64,000 nt of DNA from a virus. Of the stretch, positions 50,096-57,153 are shown one piece after another. Positions within the stretch are counted from its first letter, which is position 1; every line of letters starts with the position of its first letter. The stretch covers positions 112,244-176,243 of the IMG/VR virus record IMGVR_UViG_3300005613_000005, one strand, 5' to 3'. A program made the translations under genes and the position numbers. The notes beneath the pieces are model-generated. The model was not told where the DNA came from. It worked only from the letters and a program-made list of their open reading frames with translations, and ran no database searches.

Positions 50096-50173
50096 TGGTG
50101 CCCCGGGAGGGATTTGAACCCTCAACAACGCTGTTTTAGAGACAGCTGCTCTGGCCAATTGAGCTACCGGGAC
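50096..50173 (-). tRNA. Suppressor tRNA, anticodon CUA (reads UAG)
   Basis: The minus strand folds into a full cloverleaf: acceptor GTCCCGG/CCGGGGC (7 pairs, one G-T), D stem GCTC/GAGC, anticodon stem GCTGT/ACAGC with loop CTCTAAA (positions 32-38, so 34-36 = CTA), T stem GAGGG/CCCTC with loop TTCAAAT, discriminator A and an encoded CCA. CUA pairs with UAG. The anticodon arm resembles tRNA-Trp changed by one base, but the amino acid cannot be read from the sequence. Variable loop is 6 nt. Confidence 0.93.
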
Positions 50174-50191
50174 ATACCTATATTTTACCGA

Positions 50192-50620
50192 TCAGATCTC
50201 GTCTAGCTCATTCTCGTAGCGTTCGTACGCCGCCAGACATTTCATGTCATCGTCGGCCTCTTTCTTTATCTCAGCGATCAAAGATTCAGGAATTTCGTGT
50301 TTACTGAGCCTGTCTTTCCAATCACTGTACCACCGTTGACCGTAAATGTACTCACACCGTTCACCAACGCAGATCTGAAACGGGTCACTGTATATCCTCT
50401 CGCCCTCGAACTCCAGGTAAGGCATAATGTAGTATGGTGAATCGCTACAGCAACCACAGCTGTGCGTTGCCGTATATTTGTTGACTCTAACGTTAACTGA
50501 CTTAGCACACAAAAATTTTTTATTCCAACGATCCCTGCCTTCTCTCAGATCCGGAAACTCTTTCCTGATTTTTTCTAATTTATTCGCTTCTTCTCTGAGT
50601 TCTTTTATCTTATCTTTCAT
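50192..50620 (-). CDS. Hypothetical protein with CGCC motif
   Basis: A 142-residue protein: a helical N-terminus (KIKELREEANKLEKIRKEFP), a middle with HSCGCCSDSPYYIMPYLEFE and a Cys-containing FQICVGERCEYI, then a helical end. The Cys residues suggest a metal or redox site. AAGGAGTTAACT precedes the ATG. No family is recognised. Confidence 0.5.
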   Translation of the reverse strand: MKDKIKELREEANKLEKIRKEFPDLREGRDRWNKKFLCAKSVNVRVNKYTATHSCGCCSDSPYYIMPYLEFEGERIYSDPFQICVGERCEYIYGQRWYSDWKDRLSKHEIPESLIAEIKKEADDDMKCLAAYERYENELDEI

Positions 50621-50631
50621 AGTTAACTCCT

Positions 50632-50937
50632 TTATAGTAATGGTATGTTTTCTAATATCTTCTCTACCTGTTCAGTCGCGTGTGTTGCAAAAGCGGTCAT
50701 GCTATCGTTAAGATCTGGTTCATGAAAAGGATATGCGATACCATCAGATTCATTAACTTGATCAAGTAGTTTGTCTAACTCTTGCTCGTTTTGAACCTTT
50801 AAATATACTAGAGTACATCCTTCATATTCTTGTTTAGCTAGACCACCCCACACGACAATTTCCATCGCCGCGTGTCCTGCTTGTATTGCCTGCTGCGATC
50901 TCGACAGATCGTTACGCACTACGACGAAGACCTTCAT
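50632..50937 (-). CDS. Peptidyl-tRNA hydrolase 2 (Pth2)-like protein
   Basis: A 101-residue protein. VVVRNDLSRSQQAIQAGHAA is the Pth2 start and PFHEPDLNDSMTAFATH matches the family's EPDL...TA motif. Pth2 frees tRNA from stalled peptidyl-tRNA. It is a short but complete domain. It lies in the same operon as the suppressor tRNA. GAGGATG overlaps the upstream gene. Confidence 0.65.
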   Translation of the reverse strand: MKVFVVVRNDLSRSQQAIQAGHAAMEIVVWGGLAKQEYEGCTLVYLKVQNEQELDKLLDQVNESDGIAYPFHEPDLNDSMTAFATHATEQVEKILENIPLL

Positions 50938-51211
50938 CCTCGACCTCCTTCGCCTGTGCTTTTGCTCTGTCGATGATCCTGTCTACCTCAGCCCACACCG
51001 GTTTGTTGTCAGGATGCGGTTGTTCTATTTTTTCGTACGGCACACCGCGCAATAGACAGTATGCTATATGCTTGTGTCTGGCATAGTAGCGTTTGTAGTA
51101 CAGCCCGTCTACGAAACCGTACTTGCTGGATTTTCTTTGACTTTTAAGCTCGCGTATCTCAACGGCGAGCTGTTTAAGTTCTTGTTTTAATTTTTTGATT
51201 TGTTCTTTCAT
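50912..51211 (-). CDS. Hypothetical coiled-coil protein under hairpin control
   Basis: A 99-residue protein from MKEQIKKLKQELKQLAVEIR; ATG 51211 has GGAG seven bases upstream, whereas an ATG four codons earlier would hide that site. It is a coiled coil followed by a basic Tyr-rich region (YYKRYYARHKHIAY). Its ribosome site is the 3' arm of a 10-bp hairpin (51216-51262), so translation may be regulated. No family is recognised. Confidence 0.55.
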   Translation of the reverse strand: MKEQIKKLKQELKQLAVEIRELKSQRKSSKYGFVDGLYYKRYYARHKHIAYCLLRGVPYEKIEQPHPDNKPVWAEVDRIIDRAKAQAKEVEDEGLRRSA

Positions 51212-51215
51212 TGGT

Positions 51216-51262
51216 ATCTCCATAGTTAAAGTTGTTGAAACACTTTCGAATTCTATGGAGAT
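51216..51262 (-). promoter_or_regulatory. Hairpin sequestering the ribosome site
   Basis: ATCTCCATAG (51262-51253) is the exact reverse complement of CTATGGAGAT (51225-51216), which contains the GGAG of the gene starting at 51211. An inner AAAGT/ACTTT helix can extend it. The structure would hide the ribosome site, as in an RNA thermometer or a ligand- or protein-controlled switch. Confidence 0.65.
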
Positions 51263-51296
51263 TTTAAGGTGGTTTAAATTTCTACGTCATATTTAG

Positions 51297-51305
51297 ATTA
51301 TACCT
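51297..51305 (-). promoter_or_regulatory. Promoter AGGTATAAT above the hairpin leader
   Basis: AGGTATAAT, CTAAAT, ATG (51290), then ACG TAG: a leaderless two-codon frame followed by the sequestering hairpin. Confidence 0.55.
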
Positions 51306-51874
51306 TATTTTTCAGTAAAACAATTCTTTTTTAAATTATCTGCGGCCCATAACGGCTGTAAATTACTATAATGACAGGCTTTCTTAAATTCAATAGGATC
51401 CGATAGATTAAATTGACTAAGAGGAATAATATGGTCTATATGCCAGCCGTCACGTGAATGATTATCCCAAGTCATCCCTGGTTGCCATTTGGATTCTATA
51501 TATTTTTTAAATTGTTCTATACTGCAGCCTAGATCTTTAACTGCCGAACCAGTCTTATAATTATTTATTAATGCTTGCTGTAATCGACTACGCAGATTAA
51601 CTTTAATTTTATATAGTATATCGGTATCATATTGTTTCTTACTTAATTTTCGCTTATATTCGCGTCTATATTCTTTATTGTTTTTTGTCCATTGTTTATG
51701 GTTTTTATAGGCAATATCTTTGTTGTTTTGATACCATTCAGCCATTTTTAGCTTTTCATACTGTTTATTATTTGAATACCAATGATCTTTGCAGCATTTT
51801 TTGGAACAATATTTAGCTTTAGAACTTTTGTATATAAAATTAGTATTACAATGTAAACACTGTTTAATCTTCAT
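51305..51874 (-). CDS. HNH homing endonuclease (subfamily A)
   Basis: About 189 residues from MKIKQCLHCNTNFIY; a start nine codons earlier is also possible. It has two zinc ribbons, the shared GSAVKDLGCSIEQFKKYIES segment, WHIDHIIPLSQFNLSDP and CHYSNLQPLWAADNL. It overlaps the last codons of the amidase gene, so it is a free-standing insertion behind it. It belongs with the genes at 0.5 and 46 kb. Confidence 0.9.
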   Translation of the reverse strand: MKIKQCLHCNTNFIYKSSKAKYCSKKCCKDHWYSNNKQYEKLKMAEWYQNNKDIAYKNHKQWTKNNKEYRREYKRKLSKKQYDTDILYKIKVNLRSRLQQALINNYKTGSAVKDLGCSIEQFKKYIESKWQPGMTWDNHSRDGWHIDHIIPLSQFNLSDPIEFKKACHYSNLQPLWAADNLKKNCFTEK

Positions 51875-52355
51875 CGTCGCCGGAAAACACTTGATTTTCA
51901 ATATCTATTAGACTTATTTCGATTTCATCGTCTGATGGACCATCAGGCAAATATTCTTCGGTTCGCAGTGATTTTCGTAACTCTGCCATATCAAGATTCG
52001 GACATGTTTTTCCTGAATATAGTTCATAATGGCCTACAACATCATCGACTGAAAGATCATAGTTTTTCATAAGTCCACGTAAGATACGATCTAGAGTTTT
52101 CTTCTGTTCCTCGGTTATCTCATCGATACCTACCCATACTATGCCCACAGAATCACGGTTATGACCTTTTACATGGGCACCGATCTGAGATTCGGGACGA
52201 CCTTGTTCACACTTGCCATCGCGACGGATAACCCAATGATAACCTACGTCGTTAAAGCCTCGCTGCTTATGCCATTCGCGTATTTCTTTTACACCGATAT
52301 CCATAGTATCAGGACTAGCTGAGCAATGAACAACAATTTTCTTGATCTTTCTCAT
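51864..52355 (-). CDS. N-acetylmuramoyl-L-alanine amidase (T7-lysozyme-like endolysin)
   Basis: A 163-residue Amidase_2 enzyme. Zinc ligands fit VVHCSAS (His10), GHYELYSGKTCPN (His and Cys); other family blocks are YHWVIRRDGKCEQGR and HVKGHNRDSVGIVWVG. It cleaves the sugar-peptide bond of peptidoglycan for lysis. There is no signal peptide, so a holin or other export is needed. The acidic tail from 145 on is extra. The start lies six bases after TGGTATAAT, a leaderless start. Confidence 0.92.
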   Translation of the reverse strand: MRKIKKIVVHCSASPDTMDIGVKEIREWHKQRGFNDVGYHWVIRRDGKCEQGRPESQIGAHVKGHNRDSVGIVWVGIDEITEEQKKTLDRILRGLMKNYDLSVDDVVGHYELYSGKTCPNLDMAELRKSLRTEEYLPDGPSDDEIEISLIDIENQVFSGDDED

Positions 52356-52361
52356 GATTCT

Positions 52362-52370
52362 ATTATACCA
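52362..52370 (-). promoter_or_regulatory. Leaderless-type promoter TGGTATAAT-N6-ATG
   Basis: TGGTATAAT, AGAATC, ATG at 52355. This is a perfect extended -10 with six-base spacing in front of the endolysin gene. Confidence 0.75.
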
Positions 52371-52374
52371 GATA

Positions 52375-52581
52375 TCACTTATTTTTAAGAATTATATCGT
52401 CTATATTTGTTTCTGGTTGGAAATGCTCGAACATCTTACGAAATATCCGTTTGAGCGCGTACTGCAAGTTATCCAATACATCACAGGCATCACCAAATTT
52501 AATGTTATGTATCATAGCATCTATCTCAGATTCTATTTCTTCTAGTATCTCATCTTTTGACTTATCAGAATAATAGATCAT
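52375..52581 (-). CDS. Hypothetical small acidic protein
   Basis: A 68-residue acidic helical protein (DEILEEIESEIDAMIHNIKF). AGGAAGATAG precedes the ATG, which overlaps the end of the upstream gene. No family is recognised. Confidence 0.45.
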   Translation of the reverse strand: MIYYSDKSKDEILEEIESEIDAMIHNIKFGDACDVLDNLQYALKRIFRKMFEHFQPETNIDDIILKNK

Positions 52582-52771
52582 CTATCTTCCTGTAACCATA
52601 GTTCATCAACTCGTATTTCGATATCTTTACTGGTATTTCGCATTCTAATACGCATATTCCCCATTCACAGTGAGGATAGAAGTATATCTCTAAGATCTCG
52701 TTGTCTTTTTGCCATGTAGTTTTTGTTCTCGGATGACCGTTCAAAATATCGTCCATGCTGCACATCTCCAT
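52565..52771 (-). CDS. Hypothetical small protein
   Basis: A 68-residue protein with two Cys (PHCEWGICVLECEIPVKI), AAGGAGATAAC before its ATG and a short overlap with the next gene. No family is recognised. Confidence 0.45.
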   Translation of the reverse strand: MEMCSMDDILNGHPRTKTTWQKDNEILEIYFYPHCEWGICVLECEIPVKISKYELMNYGYRKIDDLLF

Positions 52772-52772
52772 G

Positions 52773-53039
52773 TTATCTCCTTGATTTTATAGCAACTTTG
52801 CATCTATGATTGATGTAGTCTAACGCTTCTTGTTTGGTTACTGGGCAGGGATAATCGCGTTTCAACCATATACATACCTTATGCGCCCTTATTTCCTTAT
52901 CTTCTCGTATTATTTCGAGCATGCATTGTATTCTTGATAATCTTTCGTTAACTTGTTTTAAATCTTGATGCGCTCGTTCAAGGTCGTTGGAGGTGTTGCA
53001 CGATACCATAAACAACAATAAAACAATCAGTGTTTTCAT
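52773..53039 (-). CDS. Small lipoprotein (possible lysis accessory)
   Basis: An 88-residue protein with a signal peptide and lipobox (VLLLFMVSC), helical region (ERAHQDLKQVNERLSRIQCM) and several further Cys. Its ATG follows directly on the TAG stop of the UvsW-like gene and is in frame with it. Being near the amidase, an outer-spanin role is possible but unproven. Confidence 0.5.
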   Translation of the reverse strand: MKTLIVLLLFMVSCNTSNDLERAHQDLKQVNERLSRIQCMLEIIREDKEIRAHKVCIWLKRDYPCPVTKQEALDYINHRCKVAIKSRR

Positions 53040-54425
53040 CTATATCTCCTTTATCTTATCAGTGATCTCTCTATAATATCTCAACCTTTGGTCAGCATGT
53101 CTCGACAGCATGTCAGATCCCGTAGGACGATAGTCCAGAATGATGCAGTGAGTTTTATCGCCTTCTTTTCTGAGTCCTCTGCCGATGCACTGTAAAACTG
53201 GCCCCTTACCTGCTACAAAATTAGCGAGTATCAATACTTCAACGGGTTTAGTATTTACGCCCTCACCTATCTTGCCATCAGTACCTACTAGACCCATGAT
53301 CTTCTTGGCGTTGAAATCGTCTACGTAGCCCTGAGACTTCTTATCTTTGCCCGTCGCAAAAGGAATGCCGAGGACGCGTGAAAGCTCACGACCGTGAGCA
53401 ACCTCGTCAACCAGGCACAGTACTCGTTTGCCGTTGGCCATAAATTTCTGCATATCGCTCTGTATCTGATTCTTCATGGCGTCGCAGTTTAGAACATGGG
53501 ACTTGTAGTTCTTGAGTTTATCATGCTTGTACTGCTTACAATGCCTAGTGTCTACATTTCTCATGAAAAACACAGGTTGAGCCAACCACCCGTTCTTTAC
53601 TCCCCAGATGACGTCCCTCTTAATCAGTATCTCACCGCAGCCCGCCGTCAACATGATATCTTTACCGTCTGACCTAAACGCGGTAGCCGTTAGACCGTAC
53701 ACCCTACCTACTTCTCCTAGCTGTTTCGCGATACTGTAAAAAGTATCGGCGCTTATGTGATGTCCTTCATCGAATATAACCAATCCCAAGCCCTGTTCCT
53801 TGAATTTGTCGGCATGATTGTTGACGGACTGGGCTATACCAACAGTTATGCTTCTTATTTTTTGCTTACCGTTACCGAAATAACCTATCTTGTTGCCGCC
53901 GAACGCCAAACACAGATCTTCGTAGAACTGATCCGCTATGTTCGTGCTGGGAACTACGATCAGCGTTTTCTTTCTAAACTCTCGTATAGCATGAACGGCC
54001 AGGAGAGTTTTTCCGAGAGCGGTGGCGAAATTGATTATGCCGCGGTGGTTCTCCTTCATTAATATAAGGGCTTCGTTTTGATAATCGCGAAGGTCAAATG
54101 GCTTGTTGATCCACGGTAGAGGTATGTCGTCTCCGGTGTCTGCTCGCCGATCTTCGATATCGACGTTCATGTTTTTTATCAAAGTCGCAAAGCCAGATGC
54201 TAGAGCCAGGTGTCCATCTTTGAGTTTGTACAGTAGTGATTTATGCAGTTCTTGCCTTAACTCTTGATACAGTACTGACCTTTTGAACCAAGATTTATCT
54301 TTGTTTTTTCTTAAGCGATATTCGATCGACTTATCTTTAAAGGTTAATAGTTTATTCAAGCGTTTTTCTACGTCGACCGTAGGATCTTTCAAGACTATTA
54401 CAGAATTTGTAATTATCGCTTTCAT
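53040..54425 (-). CDS. UvsW-like DEAD/DEAH helicase, TAG stop
   Basis: A 461-residue SF2 helicase from MKAIITNSVIVLKDP; I reject a start 17 codons upstream because it would cross the promoter. The motifs are NFATALGKTLLAVHAIREFR (Walker A), VIFDEGHHISADTFY (DEGH box), GLTATAFRSDGKD, and the C-terminal QCIGRGLRKEGDKTH. UvsW-type enzymes unwind branched intermediates and R-loops. The start lies six bases after TATAAT. Confidence 0.85.
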   Translation of the reverse strand: MKAIITNSVIVLKDPTVDVEKRLNKLLTFKDKSIEYRLRKNKDKSWFKRSVLYQELRQELHKSLLYKLKDGHLALASGFATLIKNMNVDIEDRRADTGDDIPLPWINKPFDLRDYQNEALILMKENHRGIINFATALGKTLLAVHAIREFRKKTLIVVPSTNIADQFYEDLCLAFGGNKIGYFGNGKQKIRSITVGIAQSVNNHADKFKEQGLGLVIFDEGHHISADTFYSIAKQLGEVGRVYGLTATAFRSDGKDIMLTAGCGEILIKRDVIWGVKNGWLAQPVFFMRNVDTRHCKQYKHDKLKNYKSHVLNCDAMKNQIQSDMQKFMANGKRVLCLVDEVAHGRELSRVLGIPFATGKDKKSQGYVDDFNAKKIMGLVGTDGKIGEGVNTKPVEVLILANFVAGKGPVLQCIGRGLRKEGDKTHCIILDYRPTGSDMLSRHADQRLRYYREITDKIKEI

Positions 54426-54431
54426 GTATGT

Positions 54432-54437
54432 ATTATA
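54432..54437 (-). promoter_or_regulatory. Leaderless-type promoter TATAAT-N6-ATG
   Basis: TATAAT, ACATAC, ATG at 54425. It lies in the 113-base divergent gap that separates the leftward and rightward gene sets. Confidence 0.65.
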
Positions 54438-54538
54438 CAGGTATAAAAATATTAAGGCACATGCCTGGCAGACCACACAAAAATTACGGTTGTAGAATAT
54501 TTTTGTAGATTTTTTAAAAACATTTTTTTGGAGGCTTC

Positions 54539-54730
54539 ATGCAAAGTTTTGCTGGTAAGATCAAAGACAGTCTTTGGTGGTGGTTATCCCGCAACAAATC
54601 TTTCAACATCAATGACGAGTATAAACTAGAACTTCTCTACATCGATAAGAATAATAACTCAGCAAAGATCAAGATCACTAACTTAAAGAGTAACAAAGAA
54701 GTAATCCTAGATCAGGACGCTGCTGTATGA
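54539..54730 (+). CDS. Hypothetical small protein, first gene of plus-strand operon
   Basis: A 63-residue protein (MQSFAGKIKDSLWWWLSRNK) with a strong GGAGGCTTC ribosome site. It overlaps the next gene by four bases. No family is recognised. The 54440-54538 upstream region is AT-rich and must hold the promoter of this operon, but I see no clear -10 of the usual form. Confidence 0.5.
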   Translation: MQSFAGKIKDSLWWWLSRNKSFNINDEYKLELLYIDKNNNSAKIKITNLKSNKEVILDQDAAV

Positions 54731-55254
54731 GCAAGTCTGATGCTAGACGAGCTAAACTGATAGTTGAACGATGGGCAAGCGAATTGGTCCTCAAAGCTAG
54801 CAGTGAAAGAAGTCGTCATAAAGTAACTGAAAACTTCGACAACGTGTTCTACGATCTGTGGAAAGCTAGTATCCCGTTTGATATCGTCCATGATATGATG
54901 TCGACTATAATCTCCCATCATTTTCCATCACAGATAGTTGCCAAACGCACGTACCAGAACTTGAAACAACAGATGGGTGGAAAAACCTTCATAGAGTTTT
55001 TAGAAGATTGGAAAGAAGGCATAAAGAACAAAGCTTACCAATCGTTCTACGCATTGTATCCCATAGACGGTGAGATGCAACAAGAAGAGAAAAAATACGG
55101 GAACATGTCTGCGCAGGAATACAGTAAACAGCGTAAGTACGCGGAATCGTTTCCTCAACTAGACATAGACAAATTAAAAAAGCAGAGAGAAAAGATGCAG
55201 AACAACCTGGACGTTGATCTCAACAACCTGGAGGACGAAGATGGCAAAGATTGA
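54727..55254 (+). CDS. Hypothetical helical protein upstream of helicase
   Basis: A 175-residue helical, charged protein (MSKSDARRAKLIVERWASEL; FIEFLEDWKEGIKNKAYQSF) with an acidic end. It precedes the replicative helicase and overlaps it, where a helicase-loading or polymerase-linked factor might be encoded, but there is no motif to prove this. Confidence 0.5.
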   Translation: MSKSDARRAKLIVERWASELVLKASSERSRHKVTENFDNVFYDLWKASIPFDIVHDMMSTIISHHFPSQIVAKRTYQNLKQQMGGKTFIEFLEDWKEGIKNKAYQSFYALYPIDGEMQQEEKKYGNMSAQEYSKQRKYAESFPQLDIDKLKKQREKMQNNLDVDLNNLEDEDGKD

Positions 55255-56263
55255 TCCTAGAGAAGTAGACGCCATCTTGAAACAGGGTGGTTACGGCACA
55301 CAGTCTGAGATAGACGAGATGGATATTTCTTTGGACGAGCTCGACAAGTTCGGCGATAGAAATAGTCTCAGCGAGATATACACGGACATATCAAAGTACA
55401 ACCAGATGCTGAAAGAACGGATAACGTTCTGCAACGATGATCTTACAGAAGCTATCCCCTTTACACGAGAAAACCTGTATTTGATATGTGCATATTCTGG
55501 GAACGGGAAATCAACGATAGCGGCAAATGTCTCGTTTCCGCTGTGGAAACAAGGTAAAAAAACGTTGGTTATAGCGAACGAAGAACCAAAACAAGACATC
55601 TTGTTTAGGATAGGGTGTCTAGAACTTGGACTCAACTTTAACGACTATAAAAAAGGAAGAATGCCCGCTGAACAGCAAGTAAAAGTAGCCCAACTGTTCC
55701 CTGAGATATCGCGACATGTTAAGATATTGGACGTCAACTACAAGAGTGGTCTGACTACTAAGGTAGAAGGTGTTAAGAACGCTCTCAAGGCAGTTCAAAG
55801 TGCTGACTATTCTTGCGCGATGATTGACTACTATCAGTTGGTCAAATATTCTGTCGAACGTCCCAACGCCAAAACGTACGACGTCCTGAACGATCTTAGG
55901 ATATGGCTGGGACGATATATCAAGAATTCTAAGGTACCAATAGTAATATTCGCACAACTGCACTCCTTAGGTAAGAGAAACAACAAAGATTTAGACAGTC
56001 GCATCAAAGACGGACCGACCATATATGAGACCGCGACCGTGGTCATAGAAGTTATTCCAAATTTTGATGATAGAACGAGTGATTTTCTTATCCATAAAGA
56101 TCGCTTTGGACTCAGTGGAACCAGGATAAGTTGTGGTTTTCAAAATGGTCGATACATAAAATTAACTGATGAGTTTAAACAGAAGATAACTGATCGCAAG
56201 TTAGATAAGATAGTTAAAGACAGTGAAAAACATCAATCAGAGGTCAACGATGATAAGTACTAA
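55241..56263 (+). CDS. DnaB/gp41-like replicative helicase
   Basis: A 340-residue RecA-fold helicase from MAKIDPREVDAIL; GGAGG stands eight bases before ATG 55241. Walker A is AYSGNGKST, Walker B lies in CAMIDYYQLV, and the downstream segments VPIVIFAQLH and GPTIYETATVVI match DnaB. It is shorter than DnaB or gp41 and lacks a clear N-terminal primase-binding domain. It overlaps the primase gene and drives the fork with it. Confidence 0.85.
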   Translation: MAKIDPREVDAILKQGGYGTQSEIDEMDISLDELDKFGDRNSLSEIYTDISKYNQMLKERITFCNDDLTEAIPFTRENLYLICAYSGNGKSTIAANVSFPLWKQGKKTLVIANEEPKQDILFRIGCLELGLNFNDYKKGRMPAEQQVKVAQLFPEISRHVKILDVNYKSGLTTKVEGVKNALKAVQSADYSCAMIDYYQLVKYSVERPNAKTYDVLNDLRIWLGRYIKNSKVPIVIFAQLHSLGKRNNKDLDSRIKDGPTIYETATVVIEVIPNFDDRTSDFLIHKDRFGLSGTRISCGFQNGRYIKLTDEFKQKITDRKLDKIVKDSEKHQSEVNDDKY

Positions 56264-57122
56264 AAAATGCTTGATTTGTAAGGACGGTCGTAAGAATAAT
56301 TGCTTACATTGGCATCGCGATCCAGATACTGGTGATATATGGGTATATTGCGTGGGAAAATGTCAGAGAGGATATTCTCTGAGGTCATATTGTCATGAGG
56401 CAGGGATCTCGCTACCTGAATTTCTTAAGGGAGATTTCGATTTCATAGAAGCTCGTCCCAACGAAGTCAACGAGATGGATTTTCCACATTGGTTCGTCAC
56501 GCTTTCTGATCCTCGTGCTGCTAAAGGTGTTGAGTACATCAAATCGCGCGGGCTAACGTTAGACGGTGACATGTACTATGATACTGATCAAGAAGGGATA
56601 GTATTTCCTTATTATTTTCACAACACGTTCTGCGGTGCGCAGGTGCGTTTCATAGAGCCAAGGATCACCGAAGACGGCGATGAATGGAAGATAACGACCA
56701 TGTCGGGAACACGTATCGGACTACTCTTTTATGGGTGGAATCAAGGTAAATTTGTTACTAATATTCAAGGAATTATTGTGACAGAAGGAGCATTTAATGC
56801 CATTGCCATACAACAATCATTAAATCAATTATATGGAGGTATCAGCAAAAATCCTTGGAGAGTTGTGGCATGTTCAGGTTCTGGTGCAACTAAGCATCAC
56901 GTAGAAACTATAAAAGAATTAAAAGATTCTAATATTAAAGTAATCTTGGCTTTTGACTCAGATGAAGCAGGCTTAAAAGGTTTTAAAAAATTTGTTAAAG
57001 GACAAGCGATAACACACTATATTTTTACTGAAAACGCTAACAAAGATTGGAATGATATGTTGAAAGAATTAGGTCATAAAAAATTTGCACAATATTTTAT
57101 AAATAAGATTAAAAAAATATAA
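56250..57122 (+). CDS. DnaG-type primase
   Basis: A 290-residue primase from MISTKKCLICKDGRKNNCLH; AGAGGTCAACG precedes ATG 56250. A CHC2-type zinc finger occupies residues about 7-40, and the TOPRIM domain has IIVTEGAFNAIAIQ and ILAFDSDEAGLKG. It makes RNA primers at the fork. The last third is much more AT-rich than the first, up to the HNH gene that follows. Confidence 0.88.
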   Translation: MISTKKCLICKDGRKNNCLHWHRDPDTGDIWVYCVGKCQRGYSLRSYCHEAGISLPEFLKGDFDFIEARPNEVNEMDFPHWFVTLSDPRAAKGVEYIKSRGLTLDGDMYYDTDQEGIVFPYYFHNTFCGAQVRFIEPRITEDGDEWKITTMSGTRIGLLFYGWNQGKFVTNIQGIIVTEGAFNAIAIQQSLNQLYGGISKNPWRVVACSGSGATKHHVETIKELKDSNIKVILAFDSDEAGLKGFKKFVKGQAITHYIFTENANKDWNDMLKELGHKKFAQYFINKIKKI

Positions 57123-57141
57123 AACCTAATTTAATTCCTAG

Positions 57142-57147
57142 TATAAT
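57142..57147 (+). promoter_or_regulatory. Leaderless-type promoter TATAAT-N6-ATG (plus strand)
   Basis: TATAAT, AATACA, ATG at 57154. The same geometry is used on the opposite strand. Confidence 0.65.
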
Positions 57148-57153
57148 AATACA

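Noticed and set aside
54440-54538. Replication origin in the divergent gap
   Set aside because: The gap is AT-rich and lies beside helicase/UvsW genes, but I see no repeated boxes or other origin signature.
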